NCBI GenBank assembly: GCA_021108405.1
Contig: JAIOQW010000163.1
Span: forward strand, 1 to 59,049
Reading direction: 5' to 3'
DNA length: 59,049 nt
DNA from: Methanosarcinales archaeon
Lineage (GTDB): Archaea > Halobacteriota > Methanosarcinia > Methanosarcinales > Methanocomedenaceae
Numbering within the stretch: position 1 is the first letter of the stretch; each line of letters starts with the position of its first letter. Below the pieces are notes generated by a model. The model searched no databases and was not told the origin of the DNA. It saw only the letters and a list, made by a program, of their open reading frames with translations. The position numbers and the translations under genes were made by a program. This document shows, in pieces, positions 23,418 to 33,900 of the stretch.

Positions 23418-25658
23418 ATGAAATATACATATATTGTTTTGTTATTATTATTTATATCTTTATTCCTGATCAATCCTGTCAATGCAGATTCGAAAGTTGC
23501 CCCTTATGCAGATATTCCCATTCAACTTAGTGCAAATTGGCCTAAAAATTATATGGATGCAGAATTTATACAGGTAAATAACAATGATAGGATCAGGCAG
23601 AATGGAGATATTTCTAAAATAAAATTTGCTGTAGCAGATGCTTCAAATTTGATGGAATTTTATTTTACTATTTGGAGAAAAAACGAAATAGGTGGTTATG
23701 ATAGAATAGCTATCACAGATAATTTAAGAGGAGATATTTCAAACGGAATAAACGAAATAGAATTGAGTGAACCAATAAGCGGAGTGCAAGAAGGTGATTA
23801 TTATGGATACCGTATTAAAACTTCCGGACCTGCATTATATGTAGATACAAGAGAGATACGTCTAACATACTATGTAGATGGCAGTGTATTATCTATAATA
23901 AATTTTGACTGGGAAAGCAATAGGGATGATTGGGACTTATATATTTTTGTAATTGAACCCTATATGGATAATCCTTACATGACTTTCATCGGTGATTCAA
24001 TAATAGTTGGAATTCCACAGCATCTTTCTTTCCTTCACGAAAATGAAAATACCAATATCCCATCAACAATTGAATATCAATGGTCAGACAAAGTTAATGA
24101 TAGAATTTATCAAAACATGGGTTACGGCGGTCATGGAACTCCGGAACTACAAAATAGATTCAATGAAGATGTAGTGCAATTAGATCCGGAATTTGCGTTA
24201 ATAGAAGGTGGTATTATTGATATTCGTAGAGTTGGTGGCACAAACGAAGTAATTATTAATAACTGGAGGGCAATGATCGAAGAAGCTTATAATAATGGTA
24301 TAACTCCTGTTATTATGTTAATATTGCCCTGTACAGACATTGATGATTCTAAATCAGAACGAGTAGATGTAATTAATGAACAATTAATAACTATGGCAGC
24401 GGAATATTCTCCGTCGATTGTGGTTGATGCAAGGAGCTATGTAGGTATTGATAGAAGTAGTGGTGTTGATGGAAATTTATGGGATATTATTCCATCTTAT
24501 ACTAGTGATGATTTGCATTTTAATTCTGCTGGTAATGAAAGGATCGCTCAGGCAATTAAAGATTCGTTTAAATATGTCTATGGAAAGCCAGGACTCTGCA
24601 ACCTGATCCAATCTGACGGAACGATCATTTACAGTGGAGGTCTCAGCAATGCAATCAATACTTCCTGGAGAATGGCATCAATCAGCGGCATTGCCAATGT
24701 AATTTATAATGAACCCTCTTCACATGAAATTGCAAGATTTACTATTAATAGTGGTACAGTTGATTGGTTCAGTATATGTGATCTATCATCCGGTCAAGAT
24801 TATTACTTACGAAATTCAGACGGCTCATTTATTGAAAGTAGTACAGCAATAAACGAAATGGTGAAATTTACCACAGATATATCCCACGGTACTTATTATG
24901 TAAACTACATCATTCCTGACATCCTTGATCCGGTAATATTAACTGCAACTGCCGATCCGGATGAAATTGAAGCAAATGGAATAGATAATACTCTATTAAA
25001 TGTCACAGCCTTTGATATTGACAGCGGTATTGCAAGTGTAACTATTAATCTCTTAGCACTCAACGGCTCCCCGGTTCAACCAATGACCAATAATAGCGGT
25101 GTCTGGCAGTGCATTATAAATGCCACAATTATTGGAGATCACATCCTCCCTGTCAATGTAACTGATAATGCCGGGAATTCCAATACTTCGGTGTATATTT
25201 TATTAAATGCAAGCGATACAATATTACCTGTTATCACCAGTCCGGATGATAGACAGGTTGAACAAAATTTATCTGGAAATATCACCTGGAATATAACAGA
25301 AATACATCCTGATAAGTACTGGATATTAAGAAATGGCACCCAGATTATACCTCCTTCATCCTATGAGAACGGCGATAATATCATAGTACCTATAAATACT
25401 TCAACATTAGGTACCTGGGACTATATCATCTTTGCAACTGATGAATCGTGGAATACAGCAAGTGACCAGGTGAATATCTCTATAATCAGCAACTGGCGTG
25501 ATGAGTGGATGGGTGAAAATTCCCCAGGAGGAACTACAGTTACCACAAGCGAGCTTCAGGATGCTATTCACCACTGGTTAGAGAATTTACCGGTCAAAGA
25601 CCATACACTCTCAACACCGGATCTTCAGGAGGTCATAGCAGTGTGGTTGTCAGAATAA
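23418..25658 (+). CDS. Secreted SGNH/GDSL-hydrolase-like surface protein with Ig-like domains
   Basis: The 746-residue protein has a signal peptide (MKYTYIVLLLLFISLFLINP), an N-terminal beta region (to about 180) and an SGNH hydrolase domain (about 190-390). The nucleophile block is FIGDSI, the oxyanion-type block is EGGIID, and the block V Asp-His is in DDLHFNSAGNERIAQ. Two Ig-like or Big-type domains follow (about 500-600 and 600-690). The C-terminal NWRDEWMG plus two-helix domain matches the upstream S-layer protein. SGNH enzymes are esterases or lipases, often acting on acetylated sugars. It follows the S-layer gene by 75 bases on the same strand. Confidence 0.75.
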   Translation: MKYTYIVLLLLFISLFLINPVNADSKVAPYADIPIQLSANWPKNYMDAEFIQVNNNDRIRQNGDISKIKFAVADASNLMEFYFTIWRKNEIGGYDRIAITDNLRGDISNGINEIELSEPISGVQEGDYYGYRIKTSGPALYVDTREIRLTYYVDGSVLSIINFDWESNRDDWDLYIFVIEPYMDNPYMTFIGDSIIVGIPQHLSFLHENENTNIPSTIEYQWSDKVNDRIYQNMGYGGHGTPELQNRFNEDVVQLDPEFALIEGGIIDIRRVGGTNEVIINNWRAMIEEAYNNGITPVIMLILPCTDIDDSKSERVDVINEQLITMAAEYSPSIVVDARSYVGIDRSSGVDGNLWDIIPSYTSDDLHFNSAGNERIAQAIKDSFKYVYGKPGLCNLIQSDGTIIYSGGLSNAINTSWRMASISGIANVIYNEPSSHEIARFTINSGTVDWFSICDLSSGQDYYLRNSDGSFIESSTAINEMVKFTTDISHGTYYVNYIIPDILDPVILTATADPDEIEANGIDNTLLNVTAFDIDSGIASVTINLLALNGSPVQPMTNNSGVWQCIINATIIGDHILPVNVTDNAGNSNTSVYILLNASDTILPVITSPDDRQVEQNLSGNITWNITEIHPDKYWILRNGTQIIPPSSYENGDNIIVPINTSTLGTWDYIIFATDESWNTASDQVNISIISNWRDEWMGENSPGGTTVTTSELQDAIHHWLENLPVKDHTLSTPDLQEVIAVWLSE

Positions 25659-25747
25659 ATGCTAATCTCACATATCTTTATATATTAGCATACAATATAT
25701 TAACATTGTAATTATTTACTGCATGAATGTAATACAGGGGGAAATTT

Positions 25748-26446
25748 ATGGAACGAATATCCACAGGCATCATCGAGCTTGATGCCAAATTAGACGGGGG
25801 TTATCCCGAGGGCAAAGTAATACTGGTCACAGGTACACCAGGGGCAGGAAAATCTATATTCGGGCTGCACTTCCTGTATAAAGCCTGCCAGGACGGGAAA
25901 AAATGCAATTTGATCGCTACGGAAGAGCCTCCTGATGATATCTTCATCCAGGCTGAGATGCTCGGGCTAAATCTAAGACCCTATGTCGATAATAAACAGC
26001 TTGAAGTAGAGCGTATATTTGAGTCCAGAACAGAGACTACCAAACAGGCTGACCAGTATGGGTATGGATTTGAAGGTACGCAGGAAAATATACTTGATAA
26101 GGTAAAATCAGTTCCTGATGATACTGATGTAGTAGTAATAGATAATATAGGTGTATTTGCACTGAACTTGAGTGTAAAGGAATTCAGGGACCAGATAGAT
26201 ACCATAAACAGTGTACTCGTTAAAAAAGGCATATCAACTCTCATTGTCATGGATGAGACCGCTTATGAGATAACTCATAGACTTGCCGAATATTCGGTAT
26301 ACGGTTCTTTGAGGCTTATGATGAAGGAGAATCCTTATACAGGTAAGCGTGAGCGGTATATTGATATCCCGAAGATGCGCTGTACTGACATTTCACTTGA
26401 TCTGTTTGTGTTTGACATAACATCCGAAGGGATCAAACTCAAATAG
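25748..26446 (+). CDS. KaiC-like/FlaH-type RecA-superfamily ATPase, copy 1
   Basis: The 232-residue single-domain protein has MERISTGIIELDAKLDGGYP, P-loop GTPGAGKS (about 29-36) and Walker B VVVIDNIG (about 126-133). GGGGG lies 7-12 bases before the ATG. It belongs to the KaiC-like group that includes FlaH/ArlH, an ATP-binding motor-scaffold protein of archaella. It is followed by a close paralog and then by FlaI- and FlaJ-like genes, which supports a FlaH-like role in a surface-filament machine. Confidence 0.78.
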   Translation: MERISTGIIELDAKLDGGYPEGKVILVTGTPGAGKSIFGLHFLYKACQDGKKCNLIATEEPPDDIFIQAEMLGLNLRPYVDNKQLEVERIFESRTETTKQADQYGYGFEGTQENILDKVKSVPDDTDVVVIDNIGVFALNLSVKEFRDQIDTINSVLVKKGISTLIVMDETAYEITHRLAEYSVYGSLRLMMKENPYTGKRERYIDIPKMRCTDISLDLFVFDITSEGIKLK

Positions 26447-26490
26447 ACCAATATAATCCTCGCTGACGCTCAAAAAGGGGGAGAAGGAAA

Positions 26491-27204
26491 ATAGAGCGAA
26501 TATCAACAGGAATAGAAAATCTGGATGAAAAACTTAGTGGAGGTTATCCTAAAAACAGGGGTATACTGGTAACAGGAGTATCAGGTGCAGGCAAGACTAT
26601 TCTCGGACTTCACTTTCTTCATAGATCATGCACTGAAGGTAAACATTGTGTACTTATTGCAACAGAAGAGTTGCCTGAAGATATCCTCTACCAGGCAGAA
26701 ATACTGGGACTTGATCTTGCCGAATATTATAACAGCAAACAGTTAATTATTGAAAGAATGTTTGAAAGTAGGTCACAAAAAGCGGACCATGTGACAAAAT
26801 ACGGTTTTAAGCTGGAAGGACTTGATATTGAACTGCCGTCTCTTTTGAATTTTATTCCTGATGATACGGATATTGTGATTATCGACAATATCGGAGTATT
26901 AATTTTAGGCCTTTCAATTCAGGATTTCAAGAACCAGTTTGATGCATTAAATTATGTTTTCTCCAAAAGAGGCTGCACACCCATGTTTATTATGGATGAT
27001 GTTGCATATAAAATGACAAATCAAGTAGCCGATTATTCGGTATTCAGCCTGATCAAGCTTCTGGTAAAAGAAAATCCTTATACAGGTAAATTAGAGCGTT
27101 ATATGAGTATTCCTAAAATACGCAGTACTAATATCGCACCTGATCTGATGGTGTTTGATATTATGTCCAGGGGGATAAGATTTCGAAGACCACATCTTGA
27201 ATAA
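26491..27204 (+). CDS. KaiC-like/FlaH-type ATPase, copy 2, with AUA start codon
   Basis: This is a tandem paralog of the previous gene. The reading frame is open from a stop at 26464-26466 and contains no ATG, GTG or TTG before position 26671, which lies well past the P-loop (GVSGAGKT). Homology to copy 1 begins exactly at the codon ATA at 26491 (IERISTGIENLDEKL against MERISTGIIELDAKL), and GGGGAGAAGGA lies 2-12 bases upstream. The simplest reading is initiation at AUA, giving 237 residues. Walker B is IVIIDNIG. The sequence otherwise appears intact and conserved, so it is probably not a pseudogene. Confidence 0.7.
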   Translation: MERISTGIENLDEKLSGGYPKNRGILVTGVSGAGKTILGLHFLHRSCTEGKHCVLIATEELPEDILYQAEILGLDLAEYYNSKQLIIERMFESRSQKADHVTKYGFKLEGLDIELPSLLNFIPDDTDIVIIDNIGVLILGLSIQDFKNQFDALNYVFSKRGCTPMFIMDDVAYKMTNQVADYSVFSLIKLLVKENPYTGKLERYMSIPKIRSTNIAPDLMVFDIMSRGIRFRRPHLE

Positions 27205-27218
27205 GGGGGTTAGATTCA

Positions 27219-28877
27219 TTGGACGAACAAGAGAGACAGGATACAATAAGTACATCTGAAGTAGAAGAAGAATCCGTATTCTTAAATACATTCAATAATC
27301 TGCGCGGGTATTTCCACAAAGAAAAAATAAGAACACTGCCTGATTATGATCAGGAAGTACATGGATCCCTTATAGAATATGAAGTTCCTGAAGAATATAC
27401 GCAGGTTGAGCAGTACTGGTTAGATGAACCATATGCATTAGTAAGTATTCTGCAAAAAAAAAACCAGATGCTCTATCAAGTAATCGAACCAGCTCTCACT
27501 GTATTTGAAAAAGAGATACTTGAGAGAATATATGATGATCTGCAGGATATACTGACACTGACAGATACCAGTACGGATGTAGATAAATCAACAATACTAC
27601 AAAAAAAAGCACTGACTCTTTTGGATTATTATCATGCATCGCTCGAGGTAGCATCAATTCATAAGATATTATATTATCTGGAACGAAATTTACGCGGTTA
27701 CGATAAACTAAATCCCCTTATCCTGGATCCGAATATAGAAGATATCTCATGCGATGGCAATAATATCCCTATTTTTCTTTATCATATAGCATACCGCAAT
27801 ATAAAAACAAATATTGCTTTTGATGAAACAGAATTGAACTCATTTGTGATCAGGATATGCCAGAAATGCGGTAAGCAAATATCGATCGGCGAGCCAATGA
27901 TAGATGCGACAATGCCTGATGGGTCAAGATTACAGGCAACTCTTGGCAAAGAAGTAACCACACGTGGCAGTTCATTCAGTATACGCAAATTCAGGGGAGA
28001 TCCGATCACACCTATTGACCTGGTCAAATTCAATACATGCGATATTGATATGATAGCATATTTATGGCTTGTAACAGAGAATGGAAAAAGTATACTTTTT
28101 GCAGGAGGTACAGCATCAGGAAAAACATCAATGCTCAATTCTGTTTCCCTGTTCATACCGTCTCTGGTAAAGATAATATCGATCGAAGATACACGTGAAC
28201 TGATGCTACATCATGATAACTGGATAGCCGGACTGTCCAGGGAATCGTTTACAGTAAGCGGTGCAGGAGAAGTTTCCATGTATGATCTGCTGCGGTCAGC
28301 TCTACGCCAGCGTCCTGAATATATAATTGTCGGAGAAGTACGCGGCAAAGAGGCATTAACGCTATTCCAGGCAATGTCTACAGGCCATACTACCTATTCT
28401 ACTATGCATGCAGGTGATGTGCAGACAGTAGTAAGCCGGCTTGAGCATGAGCCTATCAATGTACCGCATGTTATGATGCAGTCGCTTAATATAATCTGTA
28501 TCCAGAAGCAGGTAAATTTAAAAGATGAACGGGTCAGGAGAACAAACAATGTTGTGGAAGTAGCAGGACTTGATCCCAAATCCGGAAATATAAGGATAAA
28601 CGAGTGTTTTCAATGGGATCCGTCAACTGATACCTTCAAATTTGCAGGAAATTCTATTATACTGGATAATATCATGTTCTCAAGAGGGTGGGATAAAGAT
28701 ACACTTTTAAATGAACTTAACAATCGCAAGAAGATACTTGCATATATGTGTGATAAGAATATGCGGGATTTTATCAGCGTATCAATGGTTGTACAGGCCT
28801 ATTCTGTAAATCCGGAATTAGTATTAAATGAAATTGAAAATGACACGTTGCAGGAAATGTTCTCACATAGTATTTAA
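27219..28877 (+). CDS. FlaI/TadA-type secretion ATPase (GspE/VirB11 family)
   Basis: The 552-residue protein has an acidic N-terminal domain, then the RecA-like motor: DISCDG, the Walker A GGTASGKT (about 292-299), Asp-box IEDTREL, Walker B RQRPEYIIVGEVRGKEA and His box STGHTTYSTMHA. The start is TTG at 27219 with AAGGGGG upstream. It powers assembly of type IV pilus or archaellum filaments at the cytoplasmic membrane. It is followed after 15 bases by its FlaJ/TadC partner. Separating pilus (Aap/Ups-like) from archaellum use needs phylogeny; no archaellum-specific flaCDE/F/G genes are visible, so a pilus is favoured. Confidence 0.88.
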   Translation: MDEQERQDTISTSEVEEESVFLNTFNNLRGYFHKEKIRTLPDYDQEVHGSLIEYEVPEEYTQVEQYWLDEPYALVSILQKKNQMLYQVIEPALTVFEKEILERIYDDLQDILTLTDTSTDVDKSTILQKKALTLLDYYHASLEVASIHKILYYLERNLRGYDKLNPLILDPNIEDISCDGNNIPIFLYHIAYRNIKTNIAFDETELNSFVIRICQKCGKQISIGEPMIDATMPDGSRLQATLGKEVTTRGSSFSIRKFRGDPITPIDLVKFNTCDIDMIAYLWLVTENGKSILFAGGTASGKTSMLNSVSLFIPSLVKIISIEDTRELMLHHDNWIAGLSRESFTVSGAGEVSMYDLLRSALRQRPEYIIVGEVRGKEALTLFQAMSTGHTTYSTMHAGDVQTVVSRLEHEPINVPHVMMQSLNIICIQKQVNLKDERVRRTNNVVEVAGLDPKSGNIRINECFQWDPSTDTFKFAGNSIILDNIMFSRGWDKDTLLNELNNRKKILAYMCDKNMRDFISVSMVVQAYSVNPELVLNEIENDTLQEMFSHSI

Positions 28878-28892
28878 TTAAAGGGTTGGACC

Positions 28893-30881
28893 ATGAGCTT
28901 TCTAAGCAGTACGGCAGATCGAATATTTAGCCACGATATATATAAATATGTACAAAGATACAGCAATCTGCAATCAAATATACGCAAGGCGCATATACCC
29001 GTACCTGTAGAATCATATGTATCGCGTGCTTATCTCTATTCCATACTGATAGGAATTATTGCAGGAATTATTGGTTTTCTGTCTGTAATGTATATTTTAG
29101 ATATTAAAGGCGCTCCGGTCGTTAATTTGGGTACAGGAACTTTATCAGGATGGATGGAGGTTCATATATTTGAACTCACTTCGCTTGCATCCGGGATAGT
29201 TGCCTCTTTAGTGTTTTTCCGTATCACATATCTTGTTTATAACCTTGTCCCTGCAGTTAAATCATCAGTTAACCAGTCAGCTATTGATCGGTCCTTGCCA
29301 CATGCAGTTTCCTATATGTATGGATTAAGCCGCGGCGGTGGAATGAACCTGTTTGATATATTCAAATCCCTGAGTGGTTATTCACATGTTTATGGTGCAA
29401 GCGCCGAAGAAGTGGGGTATGTCGTAAGAGATATGTCATATCTCGGACAGGATCTGCTTACTGCTCTTGGAAATGCCACTATAAGGACATCATCTGAGAA
29501 ATACAAGGATTTTATAGATGGCCTGGTTTCCATTGTTTCAAGCGGAGGTGATACTACAGCATACCTGAAAAATAAAACAGAGCAGTACCGTCTTATTTCA
29601 AGTATAGAACAAAAATTCTTTATGGAAAAACTGGGAATGCTGGCAGAGGTATATATTTCTATCTTTGTGGTTGGTCCCCTGTTTCTTGTGACAATACTTG
29701 TTGTACTTGGTATTATAGGATCGACAGCTACCCAGTTACTATATTTCGTGATATATATAATGATCCCGTTCGGGAGTTTGCTTTTTTTACTGGTATTAGA
29801 GGTAATTGTGGGTGGTGATGAAAAACTTACCTTTGCATATAAAACTAAAAAAAAACTCAATGTCTTTAATGATATTAATGTAAAACCTGAATCAGAGGAT
29901 GATATCAAACGTATACGCCAGATGTATTTTTATGAAAAATTATCCGGATTTATTTATGCATTGTCGCATCCGTTTAAGAATTTATCTGAGAAACCTGCCA
30001 ATACATTTTATTTAACTATCCCGTTAGGTCTGGGGATATTACTACCTATCATATATGCAAAGCTTGCCAGTGAAGGGGTAAATTTACACGATATGCTTTT
30101 CAATGTTGGAAATGTTGATATTGTTGGTAATATTAGCCAGAGTATTTTCGCTAAACTGGATAATTATGTGTTTTACTATCTATTGATCATATTATTTCCG
30201 TATATCTTCTTTTACGAACTTCGAAGTCGCAGAATAAACCGTATCGAAGACCAGATCCCGGAATTCATTAAACGACTGGCAAGTATCAATGAAGCAGGAA
30301 TATTATTAATAGATGCAATTGCTTTAGTAGCGCGCTCAAAGATCGGAATACTGCACTCTGAAATAAGTAGAGTGGTAGAAGATATTTCATGGGGAACAAA
30401 TCTCTCGGATGCACTGCAAAAATTTGAATACCGCGTACGAACAGATATGACAGCCCGTATTATCACTTTGATTATAAAAGCCAGTGAATCAACCAATGAT
30501 GTTAGAAGCGTGCTCGCTATAGCGGCCACTGATGCTAATATCCAGAAACAATTGAAAAAAGAACGCTCAAATGAGATGCTTATATATGTATTTATAATTT
30601 ATATAGCATTCTTTGTATTTTTATTCATCATATATGTGCTTGCAGTGAATTTTCTATCAAATATTCCATCATCACTTGATGAAGTAGCAGAAGGTATGCC
30701 TATGGTTGCTGATTTTAATATTGATGAATATACCATGCTCTTCTTCCACGCTTCAATGATACAGGGATTCTGTTCCGGATTAATTGCAGGAAAGATGGGA
30801 AGCGGGCATATAGCAGCAGGACTGAAGCATTCTATGCTCATGATGTTGATCGCTTATGGTGTATTTATGTTTTTGATCTGA
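28893..30881 (+). CDS. FlaJ/TadC-type pilus assembly membrane protein, double-module
   Basis: The 662-residue polytopic protein contains two T2SSF-like modules: HAVSYMYGLSRGGGMNLFDI (about 130-150), and IPEFIKRLASINEAGILLID (about 455-475). Each is linked to transmembrane helices (about 45-70, 95-115, 250-310, 370-395, 430-450, 570-595, 640-660). This double arrangement is usual for archaeal pilus platform proteins. It starts 15 bases after the ATPase gene and precedes pilin-like genes. Confidence 0.85.
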   Translation: MSFLSSTADRIFSHDIYKYVQRYSNLQSNIRKAHIPVPVESYVSRAYLYSILIGIIAGIIGFLSVMYILDIKGAPVVNLGTGTLSGWMEVHIFELTSLASGIVASLVFFRITYLVYNLVPAVKSSVNQSAIDRSLPHAVSYMYGLSRGGGMNLFDIFKSLSGYSHVYGASAEEVGYVVRDMSYLGQDLLTALGNATIRTSSEKYKDFIDGLVSIVSSGGDTTAYLKNKTEQYRLISSIEQKFFMEKLGMLAEVYISIFVVGPLFLVTILVVLGIIGSTATQLLYFVIYIMIPFGSLLFLLVLEVIVGGDEKLTFAYKTKKKLNVFNDINVKPESEDDIKRIRQMYFYEKLSGFIYALSHPFKNLSEKPANTFYLTIPLGLGILLPIIYAKLASEGVNLHDMLFNVGNVDIVGNISQSIFAKLDNYVFYYLLIILFPYIFFYELRSRRINRIEDQIPEFIKRLASINEAGILLIDAIALVARSKIGILHSEISRVVEDISWGTNLSDALQKFEYRVRTDMTARIITLIIKASESTNDVRSVLAIAATDANIQKQLKKERSNEMLIYVFIIYIAFFVFLFIIYVLAVNFLSNIPSSLDEVAEGMPMVADFNIDEYTMLFFHASMIQGFCSGLIAGKMGSGHIAAGLKHSMLMMLIAYGVFMFLI

Positions 30882-30902
30882 AAAATTATAATTGTGGAGA
30901 TA

Positions 30903-33900
30903 ATGACAGGACAACGACCATTTACCCAAAATTGTGAAGCAATGTCTGATATTATTGGAGAGCTGCTTATGATGTCAATTGCTGTTCTTGCTTTTGGTGT
31001 AATAGCAATGCTGGTACTTTCATATATGGAGCCTTCAGATACACTGCACATAGATATTGATGGGTGGGTAGATGTAGGTACTGATACTGTTTATCTTAGG
31101 CACTATGGTGGTGAGTCTGTTGGTTGTAGCGATATTCAAATACGACTGGATATTGATGGTGTGACCAGGGAACTATCATCAGATAATATATCAGCTATTC
31201 TTGGTAGCAGTTACTGGGAGCTTGGGGGTATAATTAATATTAATACCTCTGATATGTGGAATATTACCATTAATACAGATAGTTCGGTCAATTCACTTAT
31301 TATTGCTGATATACCAAATGTTATTGTATTCAAGGGAACACTTCTCGGAGAAGAAATGGCTATTGCGCAGATGCCGACACCAACACCAACGCCAACTCCG
31401 GGTGTAGGATGCCCTCTTTCATGGTGGAGATTTGATGAAAGCAGCGGCAATACAATCGAAGATTCAGCATACGGTAATAATGACGGAACAATGGACGGTG
31501 CAAAATGGGTGCCAGGCATCAGTGGTTCTGCGTTGAGATTCTATGGAACTTCGGGTGATAAAATTTGTAGTGAGTATGTTACTTGTGGGGATAATGCGAA
31601 TTTACGGTTTACAGACGGGTTTACGCTTGAAGCATGGGTAAAATTGAATTCGAGTCAATTAGACTCTGAGTATGGTAGAATCGTAGACAAATTTAGTTCT
31701 CCTGTCGTTCCCCCCCGCTCTCCTGCTCCTGGAAAGGGATACAGCATGAATAGATACTGGGGGTATGACACGGTCCTTCTGGAGTTTTATGCAGATGATG
31801 TCAATCATACTCATTACTGGACAAATAGTACCACGATCATCACCGACGATACATGGCATTACGTGGTCGGGACATACGATGGTACATTGTTAAAGGTCTA
31901 TATCGATGGAATTCTCGAAGGTCAAAATGATACCGGAGGGAAAAACATCAGCATCTCTTCACATCCTCTGATGATAGGATGCTCTGATGATGATAATAAA
32001 ACACAAATAATTAAAGGGGTGATCGACGAAGTAGCGGTATGCGGTGAAGCGTTAACTGCAAATGAGATCCTGGAAAAATACAACAATTCAAAACCAAATA
32101 GAGATCCCATCTCATGGTGGAAATTTAATGAAAACAGCGGTTCAACAGTTATTGACTGCATCGACGGCAATGATGGAACGATTCACGGAGCACAGCGAAC
32201 AACAGGCGTTGAAGGTGGGGCTCTGTTCTTTAATGGTAGTAATTATGTCTCTGTACCTGTTGCTGAAAACCTGAATATGGGCAACTCGGATTATACCATA
32301 GAGGTCTGGGCATGGGTTGATGAATCTGTTTCCTATTCAGACGAAAAGATGCTTGTGGAGTACGGTGTCTGGTGGCCAGCGGATAATTCCTATCGAAATG
32401 GAACCTACCAGATTACATCAATGAATGATACCAATTTCAAGACGAACTTTGTTGGAAGAGATAGTGCAAATGGAAGTGAATGCAATGTCAACTGGACAGA
32501 TTCAAACTGGCATCATCTGGTAGGTGTGTTTAATGATCGTGAAAATCGTTTATATACCTACTATGATGGAGTGCAGTGTAGTACGACTTTGGAAAATGAT
32601 GCTCCATCTGATAATAATAATCCCCTGTTCTTTGGTTCCCGTAACGGGACTGAGAAGTTCTTCGTCGGAAAATTGGATGATATCAAGATCTATAACGTAT
32701 CCTTGACACCAGAAGAGATTCAGGAGCACTACAATTCTGGCAAACCCAAAGCAGAGATGGTGGCACAGTGGCACCTCGACGAGAACACGGGCGCAACTGC
32801 GTACGACTCGAAAGGCAGCAACAATGGAACTATTACAAATGCGACATGGACAACATGCGTAAGAGGTTCTGCGCTTAGCTTTGACGGAGACGGTGACTAT
32901 GTGACCATTCCTGATGACCCGTCCCTCAACTTAACCGACGGGCTCACATTGATGGCATGGATAAATACGGGTGGCAGCGACTCGACTAACCGTCCCAGGA
33001 TCATCAGTAAACGATCAGGGGGGCCGTATGAACTGGTACTCATCAACGAGAGTGGTCACATCCAACTGGTGCTCAACGATACTGATGGGACTGCTCACTA
33101 CCTCGAGTCATCAACAAATGTGATGGACGATACATGGCATCTTGTCACAGGAGTGTGGGACGCAACAACGATGCGAATATACATAGATGGCGAACAAGAG
33201 CGTACTCTTGGCTTCTCTGGCACGTTGAAGACAAGCAATGACAGCGTCCTCATAGGAGCTCAGAACGAGTGGGATTTCTTTAATGGATTGATCGGTGAAG
33301 TTACGATTTATAGCGGTTCATTAGCTGCCAATGAGATCAAGACATACTATGACGAGTCGAAACCCACGTATGTACTTACTCCCGTCTCCTTGTGGCACTT
33401 TGATGAGAATTCAGGAACTACAGCCACCGATTCTGAGGATAGCAATAACGGAACAATCAGCGCTTCAGGCTTGTGGGTATCGGGTATCAATGGTTCTGCC
33501 CTGGACCTCGAGGCGGATTCTTACAATTATATAAATATTAACCATAATAATAATCTTGATATCACAAGTAACATCACAATTGAAGCATGGGTGAAACCTG
33601 AATCGCTTGGTGATTGGGATGAGATTGTCTCAAAAAGGAATGATCAAACCGGATATGCAAATTATATTCTGAGATTCAGTAACACAGGCGCACTCCAATT
33701 CTATTGGAAAAATAGCGGGTGGCAGGTATATACTGCAGATGGCTCGTATAATACTGGACAGTGGTATCATATCATAGCGACAAAGAGTGGAACTGCCCTG
33801 CCAGTGATATATATCAACGGCAGTGAAGTTTCAGGTAGTTGCACTTATTCCGAAAATAGTTGCGATTGCCTAAATGCGATGTTATCAGATTCAAATGACC

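Noticed and set aside
26671-27204. Second FlaH-like gene as an N-terminally truncated protein starting at TTG 26671
   Set aside because: The intact P-loop and conserved N-terminus lie upstream in the same frame, with an SD before ATA 26491.
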